A stretch of 64,000 bases of DNA from Prorocentrum cordatum (lineage: Eukaryota > Sar > Dinophyceae > Prorocentrales > Prorocentraceae), in the NCBI GenBank assembly GCA_963575745.1, contig CAUYUJ010004966.1, forward strand, positions 1-64,000, given 5' to 3'. Both the position numbers and the translations under genes were made by a program. This document shows, in pieces, positions 8,784 through 17,655 of the stretch (the first letter of the stretch is position 1; every line of letters starts with the position of its first letter). Below the pieces are notes generated by a model that saw only the letters and a program-made list of their open reading frames with translations, did not search any database and was not told the DNA's origin.

Positions 8784-9718
8784 GCTGGCCTCACTGGCAT
8801 CTGCTGCTGCCCTGACGAGCCTCCTCCATAGCCGTCGTCGTCCGCGTCCTCGATCTCCTCGTCGCTGTCGTCCGGCACCGCCGCGTCACTGGCGAACTTG
8901 TGCGCGACTGGTTCCTCAGCGGCGTGGGCTCCTCCCTGCGGCGGGTAGGCGCACCAGTGCTCCAGCTGCGCCATCTGCGCCATGAACTCCTGCGCGTGCT
9001 GGTACTCCTTCTGGGCCTTGACCGCCTCCGCCTTGCACGCCTCCGCCGCCAGCTCCGTGGCAAACTGGGCGTCCTTGGCGGCCGACAGCGCTTTCTTGGC
9101 CTTGTTGACGAACTGCTCCTGCTTCTCCATGCGCGTGGTCGGGTCCTTAGCGAGGATGACCTGGCAGTGGAGCGCAGCATACTCGTTCTCCGCCTGCTTG
9201 AGGCGCTGCGGGGAGACCTGCTCCGGGGGCATGCTGCGGATCGCCCTCGCCGCCTCCGCCGCCGCCACCATCGCCTTGCGCAAGGACCCCCTGTGGCGCT
9301 TGAGTCCTGCGGCGATCGGCGGGGCGGAGAGCCAGCTGGGGTGGTGCTGCGCCTGGTTCGGCAGCATGGGCAGGATGCCGATGTTGCCCGAGGTCGCTGG
9401 CCCTCTTGCATCTGCCTCCCCTTGGTCTCCTGCTGCAGCTCCTCGCCCGTGTCCTCCTCTGTCTGCCGATGCAGAGCGCTTCCTCCAGGGGGGCTTGGCC
9501 TTTTCCTTCTGGCCGCCACCTCCTCCTCCTTTGGGCGCTCCGCAGCCTCTGCATGTCGTTCTCGACGCGAAGTTGTCCTGGCTGCACTTCACGAAGGAGC
9601 AGCGCCAGGTTGCTGTATGGCCTGTAGAACGTGACGATGCACGGTCTCCCAGCGCCATCCTGCCGCTGCTGTGGTGTTTGTCCAGTAGGCCTGCCGCCGC
9701 ATCAAGCCGCAGGAGCAC
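8291..9718 (-). CDS. Retroelement 1 ORF1, RanBP2-type zinc-finger coiled-coil protein
   Basis: A 475-residue open frame. Near the N-terminus it has W38-x-C40-x4-C45-x3-N49-x6-C56-x2-C59, which fits the RanBP2-type zinc finger (single-stranded RNA binding in known members). A Gly/Lys/Arg-rich stretch follows. Residues about 150-290 are rich in Ala, Lys, Gln and Glu and look like coiled coils, and an acidic patch (DDSDEE) and a second short coiled coil come later. By position and content this is the Gag-like ORF1 protein that would coat and multimerise the element RNA. The first Met is at 9718, but Met21 at 9658 (MALGDRASS) is an equally good start just before the finger. The stop at 8291 lies inside the longer ORF2 frame, which is open from 8783. 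ORF2 is in the -1 frame relative to ORF1, so frameshifting or reinitiation would be needed to express it. Confidence 0.75.
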   Translation of the reverse strand: MLLRLDAAAGLLDKHHSSGRMALGDRASSRSTGHTATWRCSFVKCSQDNFASRTTCRGCGAPKGGGGGGQKEKAKPPWRKRSASADRGGHGRGAAAGDQGEADARGPATSGNIGILPMLPNQAQHHPSWLSAPPIAAGLKRHRGSLRKAMVAAAEAARAIRSMPPEQVSPQRLKQAENEYAALHCQVILAKDPTTRMEKQEQFVNKAKKALSAAKDAQFATELAAEACKAEAVKAQKEYQHAQEFMAQMAQLEHWCAYPPQGGAHAAEEPVAHKFASDAAVPDDSDEEIEDADDDGYGGGSSGQQQMPVRPAWSHTGTAQDQNRVAKLETQMGSMQDTLGQILAALNGRPLQGQPSQAAGAEDIPVPGGGGLPTSQKSASAGKAAKSPAKAFAEPPPPGQRRLALSSGGAATDSAEGAVKVMKDENGDPVVVEVAAARSPLQELQQCQAPSAADENAMSDVRVGQRLDANGRPLG

Positions 9719-9832
9719 TCGTGCGTTGGCACGCTCCTTGCGGCGGCGGCGGTGCCAGGCCGGATCCAGATCGGGGCCGCGCGGCGTGGCGGCGCCCGTG
9801 GTCGCGCGACCGCGGAGGTGTCGCAGGCCACG

Positions 9833-10078
9833 TTATTTGTTTTGATTTATGTTTATTATTGTTGCCCCTTTTGTGTTGGTTGCGGTTGTTTTCCTTTCTC
9901 TCCTTTTTATTGCTTTTTTTTGTTCTTATCTGCTTTTTTGTCTTTGTCATCTTTTTTTTTTCTGTTTATTCTTCATTTTTCGTTGTATTGTTTGTTCTCG
10001 TTGATTCTTATTCTTTTGTTGTTTTTCATTTTTTTGGTTGTTCTAATTCTCTCTCCCTTGTTTTTTTCTGCTTGTTTT
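9833..10078 (+). repeat. T-rich tract
   Basis: About 245 bp of long T runs broken by C and G (for example TTTTTTTTTTCTG), with a sharp change of composition from the flanking GC-rich DNA. No coding potential is seen. It lies immediately upstream of retroelement 1. Confidence 0.8.
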
Positions 10079-10099
10079 GTGGCCTGCAACCCAAACCCT

Positions 10100-10430
10100 T
10101 CGAGAAGGCACGGCGACTGGAGGGAGGAGGGAAGGCGGGAGGAGGGAGGAGGGAGGGGGAGGAGGGAGGAGGGAGGAGGGGAAGGGAGAGGGAGAGGGGG
10201 AGAAGGGAGGAGGGAGGAGGGAGGAGGGAGGGGGGAGGGGGGAGGGAGGGAGGGGAGGAGGAGGAGGGGAGGGAGGAGGAAGGAGGAGGAGGGAGGGAGG
10301 GAGGAGGGAGGGAGGGAGGGAGGGAGGGATGGAGGAGGGAAGGGGAGGAGAAGGAATAGGAGGAGGAGGAGGAGGAGGAGGAGGACGAGGAGGAAGAGGA
10401 GGAGTAGGAGGAGGAGGAAAAAGAAGAAGA
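10100..10430 (+). repeat. GGAGGGA heptamer / GGA array
   Basis: A purine-only tract built from GGAGGGA and GGGA units, ending in (GGA)n. Predicted proteins across it are poly-Gly/Arg/Glu artefacts. Confidence 0.9.
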
Positions 10431-10965
10431 GCAATACTAAGACGAATGATAATAATAAAAAGAAGAAAACGAAGAGGATTAATCATAACAAGAATAAGAA
10501 GAAGCATACTAAGAAAAAATAATAATAATAATAAGAATAATAGTAAGAAGAACAATGCCGATAATACTAATAATTAATAATACTATAATAATAATATAAT
10601 CATAATAGTAGTAATAATAATATAATACGAATACTATTATTAATAATAATATAGTAATGAGAATATTAATAATAAGAATACTAATATTAATAGTATGACG
10701 AATAATGCTAATACTAAGAAGCAGTGTGCGAATAATAAGACTAATACTAAGACGCATAAGAAGAATAACCATCATAACAGAAATAATAATACTATGACTC
10801 ATAACAATAATAATAATAATAATATCAGTAACCATAATAATAATATTACTAATAGTAATAATAATGATGATAATAATATTATTAATAATAATAATAATAA
10901 TAACAACAATAATAACAATAATAATAACAATGATAATAATAATAAGAATAATACTAATAAGAAGA
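10430..10965 (+). repeat. AAT/ATA-rich microsatellite block
   Basis: Over 500 bp of degenerate AAT/ATA/AAC triplets, switching abruptly from GGA upstream and to GAG downstream. A similar block sits at 44860-45050. Confidence 0.9.
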
Positions 10966-11412
10966 AGAGGAGGAGGAGGAGGAGGAGGAGGGCGGAGGAG
11001 GAGGACGCGAGGAGGAAGCAGGAGGAGGGAGAGCGGGCAGGAGGGAGGAGGGAGGAGGGAGGAGGGAGGAGGGAGGAGGGAGGAGGGAGGGGGGAGAGGG
11101 AGGAGGGAGGAGGGAGGAGGGAGAGGGGAGGAGGAGGAGGAGGAGGAGGAGGAGGAGGAGGAGGAGGGACGGACGCGGAAGAGGAGGCGGGGAGGAGGAG
11201 AGGAGGAGGAGGAGGAGGAGGAGGAGGGTCGGGGAGGAGGAGGACGCGGAGGAGGCGGGGAGGAGGCGGCGGAGAAGAGGAGGAGGAGGAGAAGGAGGAG
11301 GAGGAGGAGGAGGGAGGAGGAGGAGGAGGAGGAGGAGGAGGAGGAGGAGGAGGAGGAGGAGGAGGAAGAGGAGGAGGAGAGGAGAAGAGGAGAGGAGAAG
11401 AGGAGGAGTAGG
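10966..11412 (+). repeat. GAG/GGAGGGA array
   Basis: A purine-only array of GAG triplets with GGAGGGA heptamers in the middle. Long open frames across it are low-complexity artefacts. Confidence 0.9.
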
Positions 11413-11537
11413 GAGGAGCGGACCGCCGGCGTGGCCATCCTGAATCTAGCGCGCTCCGCGTGCCCCCTCCTCTGGGGGCACGCGCGCGAAGAGCGGGATC
11501 GAGGGTCAAGGACCGAGGTTCCAAACTTCGCCAGGAC

Positions 11538-11690
11538 CGGGACAAAAACACAGACACAATGAAACGTCGATCCCCAGGGAAGTGTGGGGGGGGGGGAAGA
11601 CAAAAACCCAGGCAACATGCTCAACATATTGGTAATTCTGGGATTTGTGTGTATCTATTTGCGTTTCCCGGGGTCCCTGTACTTCGGGCC
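11538..11690 (+). repeat. Foldback repeat family F, copy 1
   Basis: It starts AAAACACAGACACAATG and ends with GTGTGTATCTATTTG, forming an imperfect inverted repeat around a GGGGGG-AAGACA core. The same organisation recurs at 23082-23240. The two copies share CACAGACACAA, ATCCCCAG/TTCCCCAG and GGAAGACA. It is probably a small non-autonomous DNA transposon. Confidence 0.6.
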
Positions 11691-11837
11691 AGGCGAGCCC
11701 AGCTTGGTAGGCTTCTCGGTCGGGGCGGTGCGGAAGCCCTTGTCCCACCTGGTGGGCTGGACCCGGCCGGGACCGCCGCACGCGCGCGAGGAATAGGGTC
11801 CAGGATCGAGCATCGAGGATGCAACTTTTGGTCCGAA

Positions 11838-11935
11838 ATTCGGGCTAATCCGGCTCAGTCCCGTTTAATCCGGCTTAATCCCGTTGAATATGGCTAAATC
11901 CCGCTTAATCCGGCTTAATCCGCGGCCTAATCCGG
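11838..11935 (+). repeat. Short degenerate repeat CGGCTTAATCC
   Basis: A run of 10-12-bp units such as CGGCTTAATCCCGTTTAATC. Related runs lie at 33295-33390. The stretch 11691-11837 holds no other feature that I can identify. Confidence 0.7.
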
Positions 11936-12124
11936 CGTAGGAGCCCCTCAATGGGGCTCAATCTTCTTTACTTCTTCCGACGAAGACCCCCCAGTGGTTG
12001 CCACCTCAGAGAGTCGAGGATGGAGGTGCTGCCCTCGAGCACGATCGAGGATCGAGGTCGCTCACCCCTCCCCAGGTTAAGTTGCGTCTTCAGGGGGCCT
12101 CGCCTGTCCCCCAAATTGGAGTCT

Positions 12125-12245
12125 TCTCTTGTGCCCGACGCGGGCTCGATGTGGACTCGACGAGCATCTGGCGTGGATCCGACGCGGATTCGACACTGAT
12201 TCGACACGGATCCGACGAGGCCGACATGTATTCGACACGGATAGG
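12125..12245 (+). repeat. Short degenerate repeat GACGCGGATTCGACA
   Basis: Units of about 11-14 bp around GAYRCGGATYCGAC are repeated in tandem. A related run of CCGACGTAAAT units occurs at 43675-43780. The neighbouring 11936-12124 and 12246-12315 hold no recognisable gene. Confidence 0.7.
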
Positions 12246-12315
12246 GCCGCGACGGGACAGACAAGGCCCCCCAAAGATGCAATGTAAATCAAGGTCGCTG
12301 ACCCCCCCCCTCCAG

Positions 12316-12530
12316 TCGGGCCGGACGAAATTGGGAAAGGGGGATTTACGAAATTTGCTGCATGCAGCTGGTTTCGGCCCCACCGAGTGGCCCATTCCTC
12401 GATACATAGCTGCCTCCGGCGCCGGGAGGCGCCGCGAAAATCAGCTACGTGAGCTGATTCTCAACCCCCTCCTTTGCTATCCCCCCCTTCCGCCCGACCC
12501 CCTCCAGGCTTGCCTGGACGAGGACGAGGG
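12316..12530 (+). repeat. Dispersed repeat R1, copy 1
   Basis: About 215 bp shared with 18699-18925: TCGGGCCGGACGAAA..., GCTGCATGCAGCTGGTTTCG, a GGCGCCGGGAGGCGCC palindrome, ATCAGCTACGTGAGCTGATT and GCCCGACCCCCTCCAGGC. Both copies run straight into a GAG array through GACGAGGACGAGGGAGAGG. Confidence 0.8.
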
Positions 12531-13700
12531 AGAGGAGGAGGAGGACGAGGAGGAGGAGGAGGAGGAGGCGGAGGAGAAGGAGGAGGAGGAGGAGGAGGAG
12601 GAGGAGGAGGAGGAGGAGGAGAGAAGGAGGAGGAGGAGGGGAGGAGGAGGAGGCGGAGGAGAGGAGGAGGGGAGGAGGAGGAGAGGAGGAGGATGGGAGC
12701 AAGGAGAGGAGGAGGAGGAGGAGGTGAGGAGGAGGAGGAGGAGGAGGAGGAGGAGGAGGACCCCCCCTCCAGGCTCGCCTGGTCCCGCGCGCGGCGCGCC
12801 GCACGCGCCGGCCTCGCGGCCCTCGCCGCGCGCCGACGCGCCGCTGGCAAGGAGCGGGCCGGGAGCGGAGGGCTCGGGCGCGACCCTGCGCTCCGACCAG
12901 GCCCCCCCCCCTCGGGCGCCCCGTGGAGGGCCCCCTCTGCACACGAGGGAGGGAGGGAGGGAGGGAGGCAGGGCGAGAGGGAGGGAGGGAGGGAGGAGGA
13001 GTAGGTGATGATGAGGAGGAGGAGGGAGGAGGAGGAGGAGGGAGGAGGGGGAAGAGGCTGAGGAGGAGGAGGAGGAGGAGGAGGAGGAGGAGGGGAAAAG
13101 GAGGAGGAGGAGGAGGAGGAGGCGGAGGAGGAGGAGGAGGCGGAGGAGGAGGAGGAAGGACAGGGGAGGAGGACAAGAAAAAGGAGAAGGAGGAGGAGGA
13201 GGAGAAGGAGGAGGAGGAGGAGGAGAGGAGGAGGAGGGGAGGAGGAGAGGAGGAGGAGGAGGAGGAGGAGGAGGAGAGGAGGGGGCCGGAGGAGGAGGAG
13301 GAGGAGGAGGAGGAGGAGGAGAAGGAGGAGGAGGGAGGAGGAGGAGGGAGGAGGAGAGGGAGGAGGAGGGAGGAGGAGGAAGGGGAGGAGGAGGAGGAGG
13401 AGGAGGAGGAGGAGGAGGTGGAGGAGGACAAGAAGGAGGAGGAGGAGGAGGAGGAGGAGGAGGAGGAGGAGAAGGAGGAGGAGTAGGAGGAGGAGGAGGA
13501 GGAGGAGGAGGAGGAGGGAGGAGGAGGAGGTGGAGGAGGAGGAAGAGGAGGAGAAGTTGGAGGAGGTGGAGGAGGAGGAGGAGGAGGAGGAGGAGGAGGA
13601 GGAGGGAGGACCAGGAGGACCAGGAGGAGGCCGAGGAGGAGGAGGAGGAGGAGGAGGGAAGGGAAGGGGTAGGAGGAGGTGGCGGAGGAGGAGGAGGAGG
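12531..13700 (+). repeat. GAG trinucleotide array with a GC-rich island
   Basis: Almost continuous GAG/GGA triplets, interrupted at about 12765-12950 by GC-rich sequence (CCCCTCCAGGCTCGCCTGG..., then GGGA units). All long open frames on both strands here are poly-Glu, Gly, Arg, Ser or Pro artefacts. Confidence 0.9.
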
Positions 13701-14250
13701 AAGAGGACGACGAGTGCAAACCCAAGACGCACAAACCCTTCCTCGACGGTCCCACTTCGTACGCCACCCTGCAGGCAGCCGTCGGAGAATCCTCGATCGT
13801 GCCATAACACAATTACGGATCGTTCCTGGGACGTCGACGCCGTGAATCAACGTGACTGCCCCGTCCCGACAGTTCGTGCCAGGCCGCCACTCCTGGGACG
13901 CAAATACTGCGAACCAGCGTGGCTGCTGCGCCGTGACAGTCCTAAACCGCACCGGGACGCCATTCCTGAGGTTGCCACAGTAAGAATCCGAAGAACGGTT
14001 GCAGACTTCAAGACGAATCTGCGCGGCCCTACGGCGAACATCACATTTTGAAAAGGAACCGCCACCCATCCTTTGTGCTCCGCGCTTTTGCGAGAATCAC
14101 ATTTGAAAAGGAGCCAGTCTCCATCCTTGAAGTTGTTGCGTATTTGAAACAACGAATGCGGGCGGCGCCCAGGCGATAACCACATGTTGAAAACCAACCA
14201 CACTTCATCATTCAAACAGTTGCAAATCTCAAGCTTCATGATCATGAGTT
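13701..14250 (-). repeat. Composite repeat family C, copy in minus orientation
   Basis: Read on the minus strand this resembles 38765-40345. It has ~80-bp units carrying TTTTCAAxATGTGG and GCGCGCATTCG, then CACGGCGCAGCAG, and ends CTTGGGTTTGCACTCGTC next to (CCT)n. No gene is seen. Confidence 0.7.
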
Positions 14251-14284
14251 GTGAGGGCGTCTCAGGCGATACACCCAGCCCGCT

Positions 14285-14328
14285 CTACCGACAAGTCCGG
14301 GAGGGAGGGGGTGGGAAGGAGGAGGAGA

Positions 14329-14380
<52 letters not shown>

Positions 14381-14655
14381 GGAGGAGGAGGAGGAGGAGG
14401 AGGAGGAGGAGGAGGAGGAGGGAGGAGGAGAGAAGGGAGGAGGAGGGAGGGAGAAGGGAGGAGGAGGAGGAGGGGAGGAGGAGGAGGAGGAGGAGGAGGA
14501 GGAGGAGGAGGAGAAGGGGGAGCCAGGGAGGGAGGAGGATGGGGAAGAGGAGAGGGGGAGGAGTGGAAGAAGGGAGGAGGAGGAGGAGGAGGAGGAGGAG
14601 GAGGAGGAGGAGGAGGAGGAGGAGGAGGAGGAGGAGGAGGAGGAGGAGGGGGCTC
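14285..14655 (+). repeat. GAT then GAG microsatellites
   Basis: About 16 GAT triplets (14331-14380) pass directly into GAG/GGAGG arrays. It is simple sequence only. Confidence 0.95.
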
Positions 14656-15003
14656 GGGCACAACTTGGGGTTTTGCCCCTCGCTCGGAGATCGAGGAGTC
14701 AGGTCTTTGGTGTGTTCTTCGCCTGTTGGGCATCTGAGGGAGTTCTCGTCACCTTGGCTAGTTCCTCTTCAGGATCCTGGCCAAAACGCGCCAGCGGACA
14801 GGTCTAGGAGTTAATTGTTGACACCGAACGGCCTTCTTTGCTTCCTTACCCAATTCTCCATATTCCCCACCGTCAAAAACCAATCCAGAATTTTGAACCA
14901 GCCCTAATGGACCCTGGGAGAGGTCCACGGATTGTTTTTGAACGGATCCCCCCGTCAAGGATGACATAGTTCTTCCCAGCGAGACAGCGCCCCGCGTCTC
15001 GCT
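14656..15003. other. Unassigned stretch
   Basis: Unique-looking sequence with no convincing open frame, splice pattern or repeat that I can identify. Confidence 0.5.
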
Positions 15004-15031
15004 CCTTCCTTCCTTCCTTCCTTCCTTCCTA
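15004..15031 (+). repeat. CCTT tetranucleotide repeat
   Basis: About seven CCTT units directly before satellite A. Confidence 0.95.
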
Positions 15032-15040
15032 CTTTACTAG

Positions 15041-16098
15041 GGCCTTAAGCGGAGCTCCCTGTTTAGCCAAGAAACGTGTGACAGATGTGTCCAAATTGGC
15101 GGGGTGGCCACATGCGAACATGGCCGCGGGGGCCTCAGGTGGAGCCCCCTGCTGGGGCCACGAAACATGCGAGGGGTATGCCGAAATGGGCGGGGCGGCC
15201 GCCTGCGAAGATCGCCACTGGGGCCCTAGGTGGAGCTCCCTGCTGGGGCCACGAAACGCGTGAGGGATGTGCCGAAATTGGTGGAGCTGCCACATGCGAG
15301 CATGGCCTTTGGGGCCTTAGGTGGAGCTCTCTATGGAGCCACGAAGCGCGTGAGGAGCGTGCCGCAAGTAGCGGGGTGGCCACATGCGAACATCGCCTGT
15401 GAGGCCTCAGGTGGAGCTCCCTGCTGGGTCCACGAAAATCTCGAGGGGTGTAATTACCGAAATGGGCGGGGCGGCCACATGCGAATATGGCCACTGGGGC
15501 CTTGGTGGAGCTCCCTATGGGGCCACGACGCCCCACGGAGCTCCACGGGGCCCCAGTGGCCATGTTCGCTTGTGGCCGCCCCGCCAATTTCGGCACACAC
15601 CTCACACGCTTCCTGGCCTCATGAGGAGCTTGTGGCCCCATAGGGAGCTCCACCGAAGACCCCAGTGGCAGTGTCCGCATGCGGCAGCCCCGCCCCATGT
15701 CGGCACACCCTTCACTCGCTTCGTGGCCCCTATGGAGCTCCACCGAGGCCCCCAGTGCCTGGGTCTGCGTGCATGCCATGCGTTGTGGTCCCGTCGGGAG
15801 CTCCACCGAAGGTCTCAGCGACAGCGCCCGCATGGTGATTTATCGCCCATGACGAAGGGTCACAGGTGCCACTGGTGTTCAATGGAGTGCTCGCTTGCGT
15901 GGTTGTTCATGGAGTTGGGCCTCTCGCGCGCGCTGCTGAAACAAAAAGCGACGGCGCCCGCTCGGCGGCCCCTCCCCACGTCGGCACACACCTCGCACGC
16001 CCCGTGGCCCCATAGGGGGGGCTCCCTCTAAAGCCTCGGTGGCATCGCCCGCAGGTCCGCTCCGCCCCATTTCGGCACACCGCTCACGCGGTTCGTGG
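15041..16098 (+). repeat. Satellite A array with internal inversion
   Basis: About five and a half ~90-bp units run forward (starts near 15041, 15131, 15222, 15313, 15403, 15498), each with GGTGGAGCTCC, GGGGCCACGAAACGCGTGAGG and GCGGGGTGGCCACATGCGAA. At about 15535 the orientation flips and units continue as GGAGCTCCACC...TTCGGCACACACCTC to about 15840. A short unrelated segment follows, and more inverted units occupy 15950-16098. A unit fragment continues after the MITE at 16347-16400. Confidence 0.85.
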
Positions 16099-16346
16099 CC
16101 TTAGAGGGCCCTGGAAACGACAGGGCCGTTTCTTTACCGGTTCCGTTTTGCCGTTTTTGTTGCCAGTTCCGACGCCGTTTCTTTACAGGTTCCGTCGCCG
16201 GTTTTTGACCGGCTCCGGCTCCGGCTCCAATCCTGGAGCCGTTTTTTTGCCGTTCCTGGTCGCCGTTTTTTGCCGTTTCCGTTTTCAAGGGGCACTCTTT
16301 CGGAAACGGTGAAAAACGGCCCTGCCGCTCCCAGGGCCCACTAAGG
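16099..16346. mobile_element. Foldback MITE inserted in satellite A
   Basis: A 248-bp element beginning CCTTAGAGGGCCCTGG and ending CCAGGGCCCACTAAGG, which are inverted copies of each other with one mismatch. The homology continues inward (CAGGGCCGTTT on both sides), so the whole element is an imperfect palindrome around GGCTCCAATCCTGGAGCC. TCGTGG flanks it on both sides (16093-16098 and 16347-16352), fitting a 6-bp target-site duplication. The flanks join to a normal satellite A monomer (TTCGTGGCCCCATA), which gives the empty site. It has no coding capacity. Confidence 0.85.
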
Positions 16347-16400
16347 TCGTGGCCCCATAACGAGATCCAGAGAAGGCTATGCTCACAGCGGCGGCACTCG

Positions 16401-17493
16401 CAACTGCACACAGCTGGATTTTTCGCCAGGCTCCTTTTCCCCCCAACGGTGCTGGCATGTCCATAGCCATCTGGACTCCTCAGGCCCGTAGTGCGCTGTG
16501 TGCATCCCGGGACCATGGTGGAGATCGAGCCCCGCGCGTGCGGGGGTCATGGCAATCCTGGTCAACATTTTGCGAAAGATGTGTTGCAGCGAGGTGCTGG
16601 AAGAGGCACTGATCGCCCTGAGCTTTGTGCTGACCTACGTCCTCGGCACCGCCTGCGCCAGTCAGCGCAGCCGGGCGGAGATCCGGAGCCCCTCGAACGC
16701 ACCCTGCGACCGCGACCCGCGGTTCAGACGCCAGGAGCTGGGCTGGGCCGACGTCGTGATCCTCTGAGATGACACCGGGGCACCGAAGCGCACAGTGCCA
16801 TATCATGGAAGAGTAATCCCAGAGAGGCTCGTCAGATGGGGGCGGGTCTGGTGGGGATGTCTGGATCCCCGCTGGGTGGTCCAAGGGGTTGTTCGGGCAG
16901 GTTGTTTGTTGTCATTGCAGTCAACCCGCATGGTAAGGATGGGCAACCTTCCCAAGGGTCCCCTGCATCCTTGCCTCCTCGGTCCATCATTGGCCACTTT
17001 CGTTGGCCGCGCCCCGCTCGAAAAGCTTTGAAATTAGCGTCCGAGGCCCTTGCATCCTTATCGCGCATCCTTATGGTACGGGCCGGCTGTAATCAGCATG
17101 GGTTGCCCGGGTTATCCGGGCAGGGTCCTGGGGTTTGTTCCGATTGGATTATTTTTCCGTCGAACATAATAATTGTATCCAGCAGCTCTCGTCTCTGTAG
17201 TGAGATCACGTTCGCGTACGAAGCGCAGTTGGGCGTTCTTTCACCTATTTTTGCGTCCGATCGGGTGGTGCTCTCCCAGTTTTCGCGAGTCTCGTCATGT
17301 TTTCTCTTTGAACTCTCCTCCCTTCTCCCTTCCATTCCCCTTTCTTTTTCTTTATACTTCGCCATGCTCGTTTCAGGTTGACTACGGTAACAGGCTCAAC
17401 TTTAGGCTTCGCTCCGACGCCCCACGTCAGTGAAGTGGCATGCGCACTTGGAGAGAAACGGCTGTTGGTGAGGACGTCGTTTCGTGCACCTCC
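16401..17493. other. Unassigned stretch with one weak ORF
   Basis: No family recognised. An 89-codon plus-strand frame at 16498-16767 includes a hydrophobic run (ALIALSFVLTYVLGTA) that could span a membrane, but there is no supporting context and I do not call it a gene. Confidence 0.4.
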
Positions 17494-17655
17494 AATGTAG
17501 GGGGCCACATGCGAACCCTACCCCTACCCACCACGATTTCTGAGGGGGAGGGTGGGGTTCACTTCGCTCGGGAGCTCCCGAACGAAGTGCACACCACTTT
17601 CCCCCTATGAAATCGTGGTGGGTAGGGGCAGGGTTCGCACGTGGCCCCCTACAAT
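17494..17655. repeat. 162-bp near-complete palindrome
   Basis: The left arm (17494-17540) is the inverse of the right arm (17609-17655) with very few mismatches, both carrying GTAGGGGGCCAC and CCCACCACGATTTC. The interior also folds (CACTTCGCTCGGGAGCTCCCGAACGAAGTG). It is a foldback element or a hairpin-RNA template. No clear target-site duplication is seen. Confidence 0.8.

Larger units (their letters stand above)
200..9718 (-). mobile_element. Non-LTR retroelement 1 (LINE-like, RNase H-endonuclease-RT-MTase-like)
   Basis: A large minus-strand retroelement. Order from its 5' end: ORF1 (9718-8291), then ORF2 carrying RNase H (about 7990-7500), AP-type endonuclease (about 7190-6440), reverse transcriptase (about 4200-3150), a CA-rich interruption (3093-2816), zinc fingers (about 2100-1890) and a methyltransferase-like segment (about 1550-1080), ending at a stop at 200. 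I found no A-tail and no target-site duplication. The T-rich tract upstream of 9833 and satellite A below position 85 bound it loosely, so the true ends are unknown. The domains are those of LINEs, but RNase H in front of the endonuclease and a methylase-like tail are not the usual LINE order. Confidence 0.85.

Noticed and set aside
12445-14069. Long minus-strand frames of 450-530 codons (poly-Ser, Pro, Leu)
   Set aside because: They are translations of GAG/CTC arrays. Open frames exist on both strands in all frames, with no domain and no normal composition.
15041-15840. Possible CRISPR-like array of regularly spaced repeats
   Set aside because: Units are directly adjacent with no unique spacers, orientation inverts, and the DNA is eukaryotic. 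It is a satellite.
16498-16767. 89-codon plus frame with a hydrophobic helix
   Set aside because: No context, no homology recognised, and overlapping alternative frames of similar length.
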